Below, one piece after another: positions 1 to 8,578 of a stretch of DNA of 64,000 nt. How positions within the stretch are numbered: the stretch's first letter is position 1; every line of letters starts with the position of its first letter. This DNA is from Microbacterium mitrae (lineage in GTDB: Bacteria; Actinomycetota; Actinomycetes; Actinomycetales; Microbacteriaceae): positions 1 to 64,000 of the forward strand of contig NZ_VRSW01000004.1 of assembly GCF_008017445.1 (NCBI RefSeq). Reading direction: 5' to 3'. A model generated the notes under the pieces. It did no database searches. It worked only from the letters and a program-made list of their open reading frames with translations, and had not been told where the DNA came from. Position numbers and translations under genes: made by a program.

Positions 1-118
<118 letters not shown>

Positions 119-373
119 AACGATTGCCAACACCCCCACCGGAAAAAGGCAGGAAATGCAGCGAGTTCAATCATGACCAAAGAGATAAATCATTGCTGAC
201 TATCCATTGCCTAACCCTCCACAAAGAAGGCTAGGTCTTTGATCCAAAGGAATTCTCAAACAGCCCAAAAAGACTGCCCGAGGATAATTTGGCATTTGAC
301 AAGTGCACGCTGTTGAGTTCTCAAGGATCGGATGCTCCCCCACCAAACCATTCCTGGCCTGCCAAAGGGCAAC
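119..373 (-). promoter_or_regulatory. rRNA operon leader with antitermination/processing boxes
   Basis: This is the transcribed leader between the likely rRNA promoter and 16S. Two related boxes are visible on the minus strand: GAGAACTCAACAG (310-322) and TGAGAATTCC (near 247-256). Similar boxes recur in actinobacterial rRNA leaders and are linked to antitermination and pre-16S processing. A stem formed by AGCCTTCTTTGTGGAGGGTTAGGC-like sequence lies near 210-235. No protein-coding gene is credible here. Confidence 0.7.
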
Positions 374-379
374 TTCTCT

Positions 380-407
380 ATCTTATATGTTTCGCTCTCG
401 CTGTCAA
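380..407 (-). promoter_or_regulatory. rRNA promoter (proximal)
   Basis: On the minus strand a perfect -35 TTGACA (402-407) is followed after 16 bases by TAAGAT (380-385). The implied start near 373 gives a leader of about 255 bases before 16S. Strong consensus and position make this the best candidate for the main rRNA promoter. Confidence 0.75.
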
Positions 408-554
408 ATCGACAGTTTCAAGCGAAATAAGATTTCCCAACACAAACTCAACCGAATTTCTTCGGTGTGAAGTGTGTTTTGGGAGGTGGTCCGCCGCTTG
501 AGGGGAGCCAGGCCTTCCGGCCTTTCGCTCTACCCTGTGGGGCGAACAAGTAAT

Positions 555-583
555 AAGTTACGCGGGTTCTGGGGTTCCGGCAA
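555..583 (-). promoter_or_regulatory. possible upstream rRNA promoter
   Basis: TTGCCG (578-583, minus strand) lies 17 bases from TAACTT (555-560). rRNA operons often have tandem promoters, so this could be a distal one, but the match is only moderate. Confidence 0.35.
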
Positions 584-733
584 ATCAGACTCAACCCTCG
601 GGCGTGTCGCCTTGGGTGTAGCGTTCGGCGGCGAGGCGAAAAGACCTGAGTAGGCCATGAATCTCCGCCAACTCGGCGGTCTTTACCCGCCACCCAGGGC
701 CATATCTGACCGCTCTGGCCTCAGCACGCTCAC

Positions 734-817
734 CCTGTTCTGCACGATGAAACGACCGCGATCCGACGAAACGCCGCGATTTCGACGCGTGCGCGCACTC
801 CCGTCGTGCAGAACAGG
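734..817. repeat. long-spaced inverted repeat
   Basis: CCTGTTCTGCACGA (734-747) is repeated exactly as its reverse complement, TCGTGCAGAACAGG (804-817), with a 56-base AT-poor spacer. The region between the rRNA promoters and the monooxygenase holds no credible gene. The element could be a REP- or MITE-like unit or an extended RNA stem; no transposase is present. Confidence 0.6.
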
Positions 818-878
818 ATTGCGCAGCGGAACCATAGGGACTCGGCTAAAGAGGAGGGAAGACCACCCGTAAAGATCA

Positions 879-936
879 ATGCACCCGCAAAGACCCATGC
901 ACCCGGATAGACAGATGCACCCGGAAGGACAAATGC
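879..936. repeat. degenerate 18-bp tandem repeat
   Basis: ATGCACCCG recurs at 879, 897 and 915, and ATGCGGCGCCCG follows at 933, giving a period of exactly 18 bases. The unit is roughly ATGCACCCGgAaaGACaa and the last copy runs into the hairpin stem at 935. It would read as six-residue repeats, but no surrounding coding frame is convincing. Confidence 0.65.
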
Positions 937-968
937 GGCGCCCGGGGAATCTTTACCCCGGGCGCCGC
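935..968. terminator. 13-bp GC-rich hairpin, probable terminator
   Basis: GCGGCGCCCGGGG (935-947) pairs perfectly with 956-968 around an 8-base loop. It lies 37 bases past the stop of the minus-strand monooxygenase gene. There is no long U tract, so termination may be of the U-poor actinobacterial kind or the stem may protect the 3' end. Confidence 0.65.
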
Positions 969-1004
969 ACGTATCCTCGCGAGCGCAGTGCTCGCGAGCT
1001 GGTC

Positions 1005-2888
1005 TTACTGGTCGATCATGAGCCCCGCGAAGAAGGTCGCGAGCTCGGTGGTCGCGTCATCCAGCGGAAGGATGTGCGCGACGTAGTGGTCGGGGCGCAC
1101 CACGACGACGACACCGCCGCGGTCGATGCCGCGCTCGGCGAAGATGTCGGCGTCGGGCGACACGGCGTACACCTTCTCGTGGTCATCGAGTTGGAATGGA
1201 CCCACCTGCGGGAAGAAGAGGCGCGGAACTGCGGTGAGGTCTACGTCTTCATAGCGCGTCGGGTACACGGCCTTGACATCGAAGACCGCATCCTTATCGG
1301 CGCCGGCCGGCGTAAAGCGGGCGATCGGGGATTCGGGGGACGTGTTCATCCACTCTGCCCACGCGTCCAGCTTCGGCGACTGCCCCGTGGTTCCGTCAGC
1401 GAATGCGTACACGCGCCAGCGTCCGTCAGCGCGGTGGTGGTGTCCGATGTGAATCGGGTTCGCATCGGCGACACGCGTAGTCATGACCGACTTGAAGCGC
1501 TTGCCGAGCGGGAACCCGGTGGCAAGCTGCTGCTGGGCGGCGCCCGACGTGATCATCGACGGCTCGTACTGGGTCATGAAGCCTGCCGGGAACTCCGCGG
1601 TCGTCGTGTAGAACTCGGCGAGGTCGTCGGGGTTTTCAAACTCTTCGGGCTTCTTCGCCATGAGCGTCGACCACTCCTTGTCGAAGTCGATGAGGTTCTG
1701 CGCGATGACCTGACGCTCGCTCGAGTAGGTGGCGAGCAACGACTCGGGGCTGCGGCCCTCGAGTACCTGGCCGAGTTTCCAGCCGAGGTTGAAGCCGTCC
1801 TGCATCGAAACGTTCATGCCCTGGCCCGCCTTCGCGGAGTGTGTGTGGCAGGCGTCGCCGGCGATGAAGACGCGGGGCGTGCGCTCTTCGTCATAGACGT
1901 CATCGAACTTGTCGGTAACGCGGTGGCCCACTTCGTAGACGCTGTGCCACGGCACGTCTTTCACGTCGACCGTATAGGGGTGCAGGATCTCGTTCGCCTT
2001 CGCGATGATCTGCTCGATCGTGGTTTTGCGAATCTCGCCGTTGTTGTCGGCCGGAACCTCGCCGAGGTCGACGTACATGCGGAACAGAAATCCGCCCTCG
2101 CGGGGAATCAGCAGGATGGAACCGTGGGTCGACTGGATCGCGCACTTGGTGCGGATGTCGGGGAAGTCGGTGTTGGCGAGCACGTCCATGACGCCCCAGG
2201 CATGGAATGCCTGGTCGCCGACAAGCTTGCGTCCGATCGACTCGCGCACGGCGCTGCGGGCACCATCACAGCCGACGACGTACTTCGCCTTGATGATCTG
2301 TTCTTGGCCGACCTTCTCGCCGTCAGTGTGCTTGAGCGTCACGGTGACGGGGTATTCGCCCTCCTCCACACTGAGGGTGACGAACTCGTAGCCGAAGTCG
2401 GGGTGGATGCGTGCTGGTCCGTTGGCTGCGTACTCGGCGAAGTAGTCGAGCACGCGGGCCTGGTTGACGATGAGGTGCGGAAACTCGCTGATGCCGTGCG
2501 GGTCATCTTCGGCGATCGCGGTGCGGATGATGCTGCCGTGGTTGTTGGGGTCTGGTGACCAGAAGTTCATCGCAGAGAGCTGGAAGGCCTCGGCGACGAT
2601 GCGCTCGGCGAAGCCGAATGCCTGGAAGGTCTCGACGCTGCGGGCTTGGATTCCGTCTGCCTGACCGATCGCGAGGCGGCCAGGGCGGCGCTCGATGATT
2701 CGTGTCGTGACGCTCGGATACCTCGAAAGCTGGGCGGCAAGCAGCATGCCTGCGGGGCCGGAACCAACGATGAGCACGTCGGTCTCGTCGGGGAGGTCGG
2801 TCGGGCGGTTGAGGCCGGTGCCCTCGGCGGGGAGAACTCGGGGCTCGCCTGAGACGTATCCGTGGTGGTGAAACTGCATCGTTGTCAT
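1005..2888 (-). CDS. FAD-dependent aromatic monooxygenase (phenol / 3-hydroxybenzoate hydroxylase type)
   Basis: This 627-residue group A flavoprotein hydroxylase should use NAD(P)H and O2 to hydroxylate a phenolic ring in the cytoplasm. The FAD-binding GSGPAG is at residues 42-47, the DG motif (GCDGA) at 206-210 and the GD motif (FIAGDACHTHSAKAGQGMN) at about 341-359. The length and a C-terminal thioredoxin-like segment from about 450 fit the phenol 2-monooxygenase / 3-hydroxybenzoate 4-monooxygenase (MobA) branch rather than the shorter 4-hydroxybenzoate enzymes. The gene stands alone and is divergent from an IclR regulator, which probably controls it. The exact substrate cannot be told from the sequence. 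Confidence 0.85.
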   Translation of the reverse strand: MTTMQFHHHGYVSGEPRVLPAEGTGLNRPTDLPDETDVLIVGSGPAGMLLAAQLSRYPSVTTRIIERRPGRLAIGQADGIQARSVETFQAFGFAERIVAEAFQLSAMNFWSPDPNNHGSIIRTAIAEDDPHGISEFPHLIVNQARVLDYFAEYAANGPARIHPDFGYEFVTLSVEEGEYPVTVTLKHTDGEKVGQEQIIKAKYVVGCDGARSAVRESIGRKLVGDQAFHAWGVMDVLANTDFPDIRTKCAIQSTHGSILLIPREGGFLFRMYVDLGEVPADNNGEIRKTTIEQIIAKANEILHPYTVDVKDVPWHSVYEVGHRVTDKFDDVYDEERTPRVFIAGDACHTHSAKAGQGMNVSMQDGFNLGWKLGQVLEGRSPESLLATYSSERQVIAQNLIDFDKEWSTLMAKKPEEFENPDDLAEFYTTTAEFPAGFMTQYEPSMITSGAAQQQLATGFPLGKRFKSVMTTRVADANPIHIGHHHRADGRWRVYAFADGTTGQSPKLDAWAEWMNTSPESPIARFTPAGADKDAVFDVKAVYPTRYEDVDLTAVPRLFFPQVGPFQLDDHEKVYAVSPDADIFAERGIDRGGVVVVVRPDHYVAHILPLDDATTELATFFAGLMIDQ

Positions 2889-2931
2889 CCCTAATCAGCG
2901 ACATCGCTGAGTGTTGTCTTCGGGGTTATTG

Positions 2932-2968
2932 TGTTCTATTATCGAACGCGACGTTCGTATAGTGAACA
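2932..2968. promoter_or_regulatory. palindromic operator between monooxygenase and IclR gene
   Basis: TGTTC...CGAACG (2932-2948) and CGTTCG...GAACA (2952-2968) form a 37-base imperfect palindrome in the 125-base divergent spacer. A related TTTCGTATACGA follows at 2988-2999. Placement and symmetry suit an IclR-family binding site controlling both genes. Confidence 0.55.
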
Positions 2969-3013
2969 CGAGCATGGTACGCGAGCGTTTCGTATACGAC
3001 AAGTGGGAGTGAC

Positions 3014-3712
3014 ATGGCTGAGGCGCCGGCATCGCAGACTCTGAGCCGCGGCATTCGCATCCTGGAGATCCTGGCGGCTGCGCGTGAACCGCTCGTGATC
3101 GCCGATATCGCGCGCGAACTCGACGTGCACCGGTCCATAGCGTACCGCCTGTTGCGCACGCTCGAAGAGCATGGTCTCGTCACGCGCGACGCCAACGGTG
3201 TGATCGAACTGGCGCCGCGCATGGCCGCGTTGGCCGCCGGCGTCGCGCGCGATCTGCAGTCTCAGGCCCTGCCCGAGCTCACCGCGATCGCGAATGAACT
3301 GGGCATGACGTGCTTCTTGGGCGTGCTCGACCAGGAGGAAGCCGTGACTCTTGCGACGGTGACTCCACGGCATTCGATCGCTTCGGTGGCCCAGCATCCG
3401 GGCGCACGGCACTCGGTGCGGTTGGGGGCGACGGGTAAGGCGATTCTGGCGGCGATGCCAGAGTCGGATTGGCCCGCGGATATCTCCGATGAGCTGCGTG
3501 ACGAAGTGCATGCGGTGCATCGATCGGGCTACGCCGTGAGTCACGATGAGGTGATTCCGACGGTGAAGGCGATTGCGGTTCCGCTCGCGTTGCGGGGGCA
3601 GCGTCCGGCGGCGATCTCGGTGATTTACGTCGGTAAAGATGCCGATGCACCCGCGGTTGGCGCCCGCCTTACGGCGTCGGCCGCTGTGATTCGCGCCGAA
3701 ATGGGGCAGTGA
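3014..3712 (+). CDS. IclR-family transcriptional regulator
   Basis: The 232-residue protein has an N-terminal winged HTH at about residues 10-60 (recognition helix region HRSIAYRLLRTLEEHGLV) and a C-terminal IclR effector-binding domain at about 75-230. IclR proteins commonly sense aromatic compounds or their metabolites. It is divergent from the flavin monooxygenase, so it likely regulates that gene in response to its substrate. GGGAG lies six bases before the ATG, which supports the start. It converges on the next operon's GntR gene with a single base between the two stop codons. Confidence 0.88.
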   Translation: MAEAPASQTLSRGIRILEILAAAREPLVIADIARELDVHRSIAYRLLRTLEEHGLVTRDANGVIELAPRMAALAAGVARDLQSQALPELTAIANELGMTCFLGVLDQEEAVTLATVTPRHSIASVAQHPGARHSVRLGATGKAILAAMPESDWPADISDELRDEVHAVHRSGYAVSHDEVIPTVKAIAVPLALRGQRPAAISVIYVGKDADAPAVGARLTASAAVIRAEMGQ

Positions 3713-3713
3713 C

Positions 3714-4442
3714 TCAGTCGGCCTCGTCTTCCAACGCCACCATCTTCAGTTCGATCCGGCTTGGCACGGTTTCTACGCGGGAAACGTGAATGACGTCACC
3801 GGTGCGATCGGTTGCCACCTTCTCAATGAGCACAAGTGCGTCATGCTCAGGCCTCTTGAGCCATCCTGCCGACTCTTCCGTTGTAAAACTCACGCCGATT
3901 CGACGCTCGACGCTGTGAAAGATCACCCCATAGTCATCGCGGAGAATTTGATAGGTGCTGCTCTGTGGCGTGACCTTCTCTGAAAACCCCGGAAAGCGGG
4001 CGAGTGAGTAGCGGCTGTCGTCCATCGACAGCGGGACGCCGTCCAGCAAGAACGTTCGAACGAGTCGGAAGGTCGGCGCGTTCACCTCAATGCGGAGTGC
4101 ACGAGCGGTCTCTTCATCGGCGGGCTGCTCCTCCGCGAGAATCATGGTGCGAGAGATCGCTCCCTTACCGGTGAGCGAATCAGCGAACCCTCCCACAGAC
4201 ATGGACGCGACAGGCGTGAAGCGTGGGGATATAAAAGTGCCGAGCCCCTGACGCCGGGTGACGACACCGAGCTCTTCGAGATCTGCGACCGCACGCCGCA
4301 CAGTGATTCGACTCACTCCAAAGCGTTGGCATAGCTCGGGTTCTGGCGGAAGTCGATCGTCGGAGAAAGCGCCACGTTCAATCTCGGAGAGCAACGTGGT
4401 TCGCACCTGCTCATGAAGCGACATCGAAACAGGTCGGTTCAC
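3714..4442 (-). CDS. frlR: GntR/HutC-family regulator of the fructosamine operon
   Basis: The 242-residue protein has a GntR winged HTH (about residues 9-75; LPPEPELCQRFGVSRITVRRA) and a UTRA ligand-binding domain (about 95-235). It is the last gene of the six-gene fructosamine operon, 18 bases after the kinase stop. HutC-type regulators in such operons usually bind the phosphorylated sugar and release the operator. The likely targets are the GTTATAAC-like sites before the first gene. The start is GTG with GAAAGGCAG upstream; ATG six codons later is an alternative. The symbol is given by analogy to Bacillus frlR. Confidence 0.78.
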   Translation of the reverse strand: MNRPVSMSLHEQVRTTLLSEIERGAFSDDRLPPEPELCQRFGVSRITVRRAVADLEELGVVTRRQGLGTFISPRFTPVASMSVGGFADSLTGKGAISRTMILAEEQPADEETARALRIEVNAPTFRLVRTFLLDGVPLSMDDSRYSLARFPGFSEKVTPQSSTYQILRDDYGVIFHSVERRIGVSFTTEESAGWLKRPEHDALVLIEKVATDRTGDVIHVSRVETVPSRIELKMVALEDEAD

Positions 4443-4460
4443 GCATCTGCCTTTCTCTGG

Positions 4461-5366
4461 TCAGTCAATGCGTCGCAGCAACTGCGCGCGGGCGTCATCT
4501 CCTGCGTCCACAGCGTATCCGAACGCCCCCCGGTAGGTACACGCTAACGCCCCGGTCATCGCCGCAATATTCATCGCATCATCGAGTTCAGAGCCCTGCT
4601 CAGTGGCAGCGAGAAAACCGGTAATGAATGCGTCGCCAGCGCCGAGCGCGTCGAGGGCCTCAACGGGGAAGATACCGACGGCGGCCGACGCCCCACTTTC
4701 AAAGGCTCTCGAGCCCTGTGCCCCCAGCGTAACAACGACGCGTTGCATGCCCGACTCAAGCGCGAAGTCAGCGAGCGCCCGGACCTCACCCTCCGAGAGT
4801 CCGCCACCGGAAAAGAAGCCAACGTCAACATGTTCGGCTGAGTGAACGATCGTCTCCGGACGCGCATCATTCGAGTAGTCATAGGAGACACGAATTCCCC
4901 GTTCGCGGAGGTTCCCGAGCTCGCCATCGATGGCCGAGTATACGGACGTGTGTACCCGGTTGAACTCCTCAAGGTAGGCGAAGTCGTGGTGGTTTAGTCG
5001 AAGTCGCACCTCGTTCTGCACTCCACCCCAGTTCGATCCGACGAATCGACGATCCCCGTCATCATCTAATGCGACAAATGCCATGCCGTTCGACCCGATC
5101 ATTCGGCGTGAACGCGCATAGTCGACGTGAGTCGTGTCAAGAACGGCGCGGAGGTGATCGGCGAATCTATCCGTGCCCATCACTCCGATGAAGCCGCTCT
5201 TCGCCTGGAAGAAGAGCTTGCTGTACACGGCAACGTTTAGCGCATTTCCGCCGGGGTACGACAGATCTTCGTGCAGGTAGGTGTCGAGAACATTGTCGCC
5301 AACGCCAGCGATTGATGGCGACGCAACTGTCGACAGCTGCTCGATGAGTTGGTCGGGAGTGAACAT
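4461..5366 (-). CDS. frlD: PfkB-family kinase, fructoselysine 6-kinase-like
   Basis: The 301-residue ribokinase/PfkB-fold protein has the N-terminal substrate motif PGGNALNVAVY (about 37-48) and the catalytic loop DALGAGDAFITGF (Asp near 245). Its layout, including the C-terminal ACTYRGAFGYA segment, resembles FrlD. In the pathway it would phosphorylate the sugar C6 of an imported fructosamine, giving the substrate of the SIS-domain deglycase encoded first in the operon. It starts two codons after the permease stop, with AAAGG before the ATG. The amine carried by the substrate (lysine, asparagine or other) is not determined. Confidence 0.78.
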   Translation of the reverse strand: MFTPDQLIEQLSTVASPSIAGVGDNVLDTYLHEDLSYPGGNALNVAVYSKLFFQAKSGFIGVMGTDRFADHLRAVLDTTHVDYARSRRMIGSNGMAFVALDDDGDRRFVGSNWGGVQNEVRLRLNHHDFAYLEEFNRVHTSVYSAIDGELGNLRERGIRVSYDYSNDARPETIVHSAEHVDVGFFSGGGLSEGEVRALADFALESGMQRVVVTLGAQGSRAFESGASAAVGIFPVEALDALGAGDAFITGFLAATEQGSELDDAMNIAAMTGALACTYRGAFGYAVDAGDDARAQLLRRID

Positions 5367-5370
5367 CGAA

Positions 5371-6306
5371 CTAGCCTTTCACGCTACCGGCTGCAACGCC
5401 GGCGACGAAGTACCGCTGGAGGAGGAGGAATACCACGATGATGGGGAGCGCGGCGATCACCAGGCCCGCAAGTAGTACGCCCCAGTCGGTGGAGAGTGCG
5501 TCGCGGAAAGACATCAGGCCCGCGGGAATGGTTCTAATCGCGTCGCTGTCGACATAGACGATCGCAAATAGGAATTCATTCCACGCGAAGTAGGCGGTCA
5601 GCACGGCAGCCGTCACCAGCACCGAACGACTCAGCGGCAAGTAGACGTGACGGAAGGTCTTCAGCGATGAACAGCCGTCAATCGTTGCGGCGTCTACGAG
5701 TTCGAGCGGGACGCTAAGGAAGACGGAGCGAATGAGGATGATCGCCATCGGCAGGCGAAAAGCTACGTAGGGAAGAATCATCGCCCAATATGTGTCGAGT
5801 AGATTCATCGAATCTAGAAGCTTGTAGAGCGGAATCAGGCTCACCTGCGGAGCAACGACCAGCCCGCCCATCAAGACGATCAGGATCACATCGCTAACGC
5901 GGGACCTCAACCGCACCATGCCGTATGCGCACAGCGCAGCGATTGCCACCGTCGCGATCGTAGAAACGATCGTGACGATGAGGGAGTTGACGAAGTAGTC
6001 CGAGATACCTCGCTCCCACGCCGCTGCATAGTTCTTAACGAGCCATTCGCTCGGCAGGCCCCACGGGTTCTGGTAGACCTCGCTCGACGTCTTGAACGAT
6101 GAGATCACCATCCAAAACAGCGGATATGCGATCGCAATTGCATAGACCGCGAGCATCACATACGCCGGAATATTCCATGGCGTCGATGTGTGCTTGCGCG
6201 TCCGTTTCTGGCGGCCGAGCGTCGCAACGGAAGTCGTGTCAAGCGGGCCTGATTGCGGTGTGGCGTCAAGGTCACCAAGAACCGTGTCTCGAAGGTTGGT
6301 GGACAT
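5371..6306 (-). CDS. frlM: carbohydrate ABC transporter permease (MalG type)
   Basis: This 311-residue inner-membrane permease has a hydrophilic N-terminus of about 45 residues and six predicted transmembrane segments. The EAA loop that contacts the ATPase is visible as ELVDAATIDGCSSLKTFRHV (about 200-219). It is the second permease of the importer and begins one base after the other permease's stop, so the two are translationally coupled. GGAAAGGA precedes the ATG. No ATP-binding subunit is encoded in the operon. Confidence 0.88.
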   Translation of the reverse strand: MSTNLRDTVLGDLDATPQSGPLDTTSVATLGRQKRTRKHTSTPWNIPAYVMLAVYAIAIAYPLFWMVISSFKTSSEVYQNPWGLPSEWLVKNYAAAWERGISDYFVNSLIVTIVSTIATVAIAALCAYGMVRLRSRVSDVILIVLMGGLVVAPQVSLIPLYKLLDSMNLLDTYWAMILPYVAFRLPMAIILIRSVFLSVPLELVDAATIDGCSSLKTFRHVYLPLSRSVLVTAAVLTAYFAWNEFLFAIVYVDSDAIRTIPAGLMSFRDALSTDWGVLLAGLVIAALPIIVVFLLLQRYFVAGVAAGSVKG

Positions 6307-6307
6307 G

Positions 6308-7186
6308 TCAGTCCTTTCCTGTTCGGAACGACACCAGTTGGATGACCGAAAGCACCAGCGTGATCACAAAGATCAAGGTCGCGATCGCCGATGCGTAGCC
6401 CATCTGGTTCTGGAAGAAGCCCTGGTTGTACATGTAGGTGGCCAGCACTTGAGTGGTGTTGCCAGGGCCGCCCTTGGTCAGGATGTACGGTTCGTTGAAC
6501 ACGGTGAATGCGCCTGAAACGGTCAAGATCATGGCGACGAAGATCATCTCTTTAGCCTGCGGAACGGTGATGTGGAAGAACTGTCGGACTTTACCTGCGC
6601 CGTCAAGCGCAGCAGCTTCATAAAGTTCGGTCGGTATCTGCTGTAGGGCGACGACGTAGAGCATGCAGATGTAGCCGATGCTCTGCCATTGTGAAACGGC
6701 AATCACGGCACCCATCGCGGTGTTTACGTCGGCCAGCCACGCAGTCTGCAACCCCTCAAGACCAACAACGCCAAGGAACGCGTTAAGAAGCCCGTTGCGC
6801 GAATCAAAAATGAACGTGAACAGCAACGCGATAACGGTCATGGAGATCACCGCTGGCATGAAGTAGACACTTCTCAGGAACGCACCCATGCGACGTCCGA
6901 GAAGGTGCGTGAGCCACGCAGCGACTACGAGGCCACCGCCCACTTGGACGATCACGGATACGACCGCGTAGAGGAGGTTATTTTTCAGCGCCGTGTGGAT
7001 GACGGGATCCCCGAACAGGCGGGTGATGTTGTCGACGCCAACCCATGTCATCTCGGCATTGCCAGCCCCAAAGCTAAAGAAGGAGAACCCGATGTTGGCG
7101 ATGAGCGGGTAGTAGACGAATAGCCCGATGAGGATCAGCGCGGGGGCAACATATAGTAGCGGGAACAAGTGTGAGCGTTTAACCAA
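6308..7186 (-). CDS. frlN: carbohydrate ABC transporter permease (MalF type)
   Basis: The 292-residue permease has six hydrophobic segments and the EAA loop ELYEAAALDGAGKVRQFFHI. It forms the channel with the next gene's product. The start is a TTG preceded at good distance by GAAGGAG, so I keep it despite the rare codon. A 95-base gap separates it from the binding-protein gene and holds two short hairpins, a common arrangement that keeps binding protein more abundant than permease. Confidence 0.88.
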   Translation of the reverse strand: MVKRSHLFPLLYVAPALILIGLFVYYPLIANIGFSFFSFGAGNAEMTWVGVDNITRLFGDPVIHTALKNNLLYAVVSVIVQVGGGLVVAAWLTHLLGRRMGAFLRSVYFMPAVISMTVIALLFTFIFDSRNGLLNAFLGVVGLEGLQTAWLADVNTAMGAVIAVSQWQSIGYICMLYVVALQQIPTELYEAAALDGAGKVRQFFHITVPQAKEMIFVAMILTVSGAFTVFNEPYILTKGGPGNTTQVLATYMYNQGFFQNQMGYASAIATLIFVITLVLSVIQLVSFRTGKD

Positions 7187-7203
7187 AATGAGCTCCTTCG
7201 TGT

Positions 7204-7272
7204 GAGGCGACGTTGCCTCGCGTATACGAGAGAGGTGGTGTGGACCGGGAAACGTGTCGACCAGCCCACACC
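7204..7272 (-). promoter_or_regulatory. intra-operon hairpins between binding protein and permease
   Basis: GGTGTGG/CCACACC (7237-7243 with 7266-7272) and GAGGC/GCCTC (7204-7208 with 7215-7219) are two small stems after the frlO stop. They may stabilise the upstream mRNA or partly stop transcription. Strength is modest. Confidence 0.4.
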
Positions 7273-7281
7273 TCCAATGGG

Positions 7282-8565
7282 CTACGCCCCGTCGCGAACC
7301 CGCTGAGCGGCGGCCTGCACAGCGGCCATCACGCCCTCCGGTGTTTGCTGGCCGGCGAGCATGAGCTGCGTCTCTGCCAAATACGCTTGCACGATCTGCG
7401 GGTCGTACGCGTTGTCAAGCCACGGTGTCATCGCGCTCGCGTCCACGATCTCTGACGAGATTGCCTTGAGGCTGGCGGGGGCGTCAGCTTCTTCCACGGC
7501 TCCGACGACCGCGCTGAGTTCGCCGGTCTTCTCCGTGTAGGCCACACCATTCTGCTTGTTGAGCATGAACTCGAGGAACCGCAACGACTCCTCCGGGTGC
7601 TTGGTGTTCGCGGCCACCGCGAACCCTTCAGGAGCTCCGGTGAGCTGGAGCGGGTCGCCTTTGCCACCATCTACAGCCGGGAAGTTGAAGGTTCCGTACT
7701 CAAAGGCAGCATCGCCAAAGTACGCGATCTCCGAACCTTGCATGTACATGATCGGGGCCTCGCCCGCAATCCACGCATTTCGCGCAGCTTCATGACCAAC
7801 AGCCGTGGCATCTGCGTTTGCATAGCTCGCGATCTCCTGCAACACCTCAAGAGCCTTGACGTATCCGGGGTCGGTGAATTCGCCCTTCGACGGATCGCGG
7901 TCGGCTTCGAAGACGTCTGCGGGGAGCATGCGCTGGTTCAATGTGCCGACGTAGTGCGCAATCGGCCACTGCTCCTGTGCACCGAACTGAATCGGTGTCA
8001 TGCCGTCGGCCTGAACGGCTTCGAGCACAGACACAAAATCATCCCAGCTTTCCGGAGCTTCGAGTCCCAGCTCTGCGAACACATCCTTGTTGTAGAAGAA
8101 GAGCTTGGCCTGCATGCCGACCGGGATGCCGTACTGGCCGCCATTCACCTGGAATGGCTCCATCTGGCTCTCGTAGTACCGGTCCTTGATCTCAGGGTTC
8201 TCGGCGAGCCAGTCGCTGAGATCCATGACGTTGCCGCCCTCGACAAGCTCGGTGATGAACGAGCCGCTCCACGAGAACATGACATCGGGTGCGTTATCGC
8301 TTCCTGCGACAACCTTCACCTTGTCTTTGTACGAATCGTTGAGAACGCTTTCAACCTTGACCTTGATATCGGGGTTCTCGGCTTCGAACTCCTCAACAAG
8401 CTCAGCGAAGTATGAGTTTTTGGGCTCATTCGGCCAGCGGTGGAAGAAGCTGATCTCGACCTGACCCTCGCTATCTCCCGATGAGGAAGAACAAGCAGCG
8501 AGCGGCAGCGCGAGGGCGGCGATTGCAATAACAGCTCCAACTGCGCGATGTGTCTTGCGCATCAT
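7282..8565 (-). CDS. frlO: sugar ABC transporter substrate-binding lipoprotein
   Basis: This 427-residue extracellular solute-binding protein (family 1 type) starts with a lipoprotein signal: MMRK, a hydrophobic stretch and LPLAAC, with the lipid-modified Cys at residue 25. I place the start at the ATGATG pair preceded by GAAAGGAACC, not at an upstream in-frame Met that overlaps the deglycase gene. The protein should capture a fructosamine outside the cell and deliver it to the two permeases downstream. It follows the SIS deglycase stop by 13 bases. Confidence 0.87.
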   Translation of the reverse strand: MMRKTHRAVGAVIAIAALALPLAACSSSSGDSEGQVEISFFHRWPNEPKNSYFAELVEEFEAENPDIKVKVESVLNDSYKDKVKVVAGSDNAPDVMFSWSGSFITELVEGGNVMDLSDWLAENPEIKDRYYESQMEPFQVNGGQYGIPVGMQAKLFFYNKDVFAELGLEAPESWDDFVSVLEAVQADGMTPIQFGAQEQWPIAHYVGTLNQRMLPADVFEADRDPSKGEFTDPGYVKALEVLQEIASYANADATAVGHEAARNAWIAGEAPIMYMQGSEIAYFGDAAFEYGTFNFPAVDGGKGDPLQLTGAPEGFAVAANTKHPEESLRFLEFMLNKQNGVAYTEKTGELSAVVGAVEEADAPASLKAISSEIVDASAMTPWLDNAYDPQIVQAYLAETQLMLAGQQTPEGVMAAVQAAAQRVRDGA

Positions 8566-8578
8566 GGTTCCTTTCGGG

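Noticed and set aside
448..693. Open frame within the rRNA upstream region
   Set aside because: It overlaps the promoter elements, has no ribosome site and its composition is not protein-like.
879..2558. Long plus-strand open frame of 559 codons
   Set aside because: It is the antisense shadow of the flavin monooxygenase, which has clear FAD motifs on the minus strand; the shadow has no recognisable domain.
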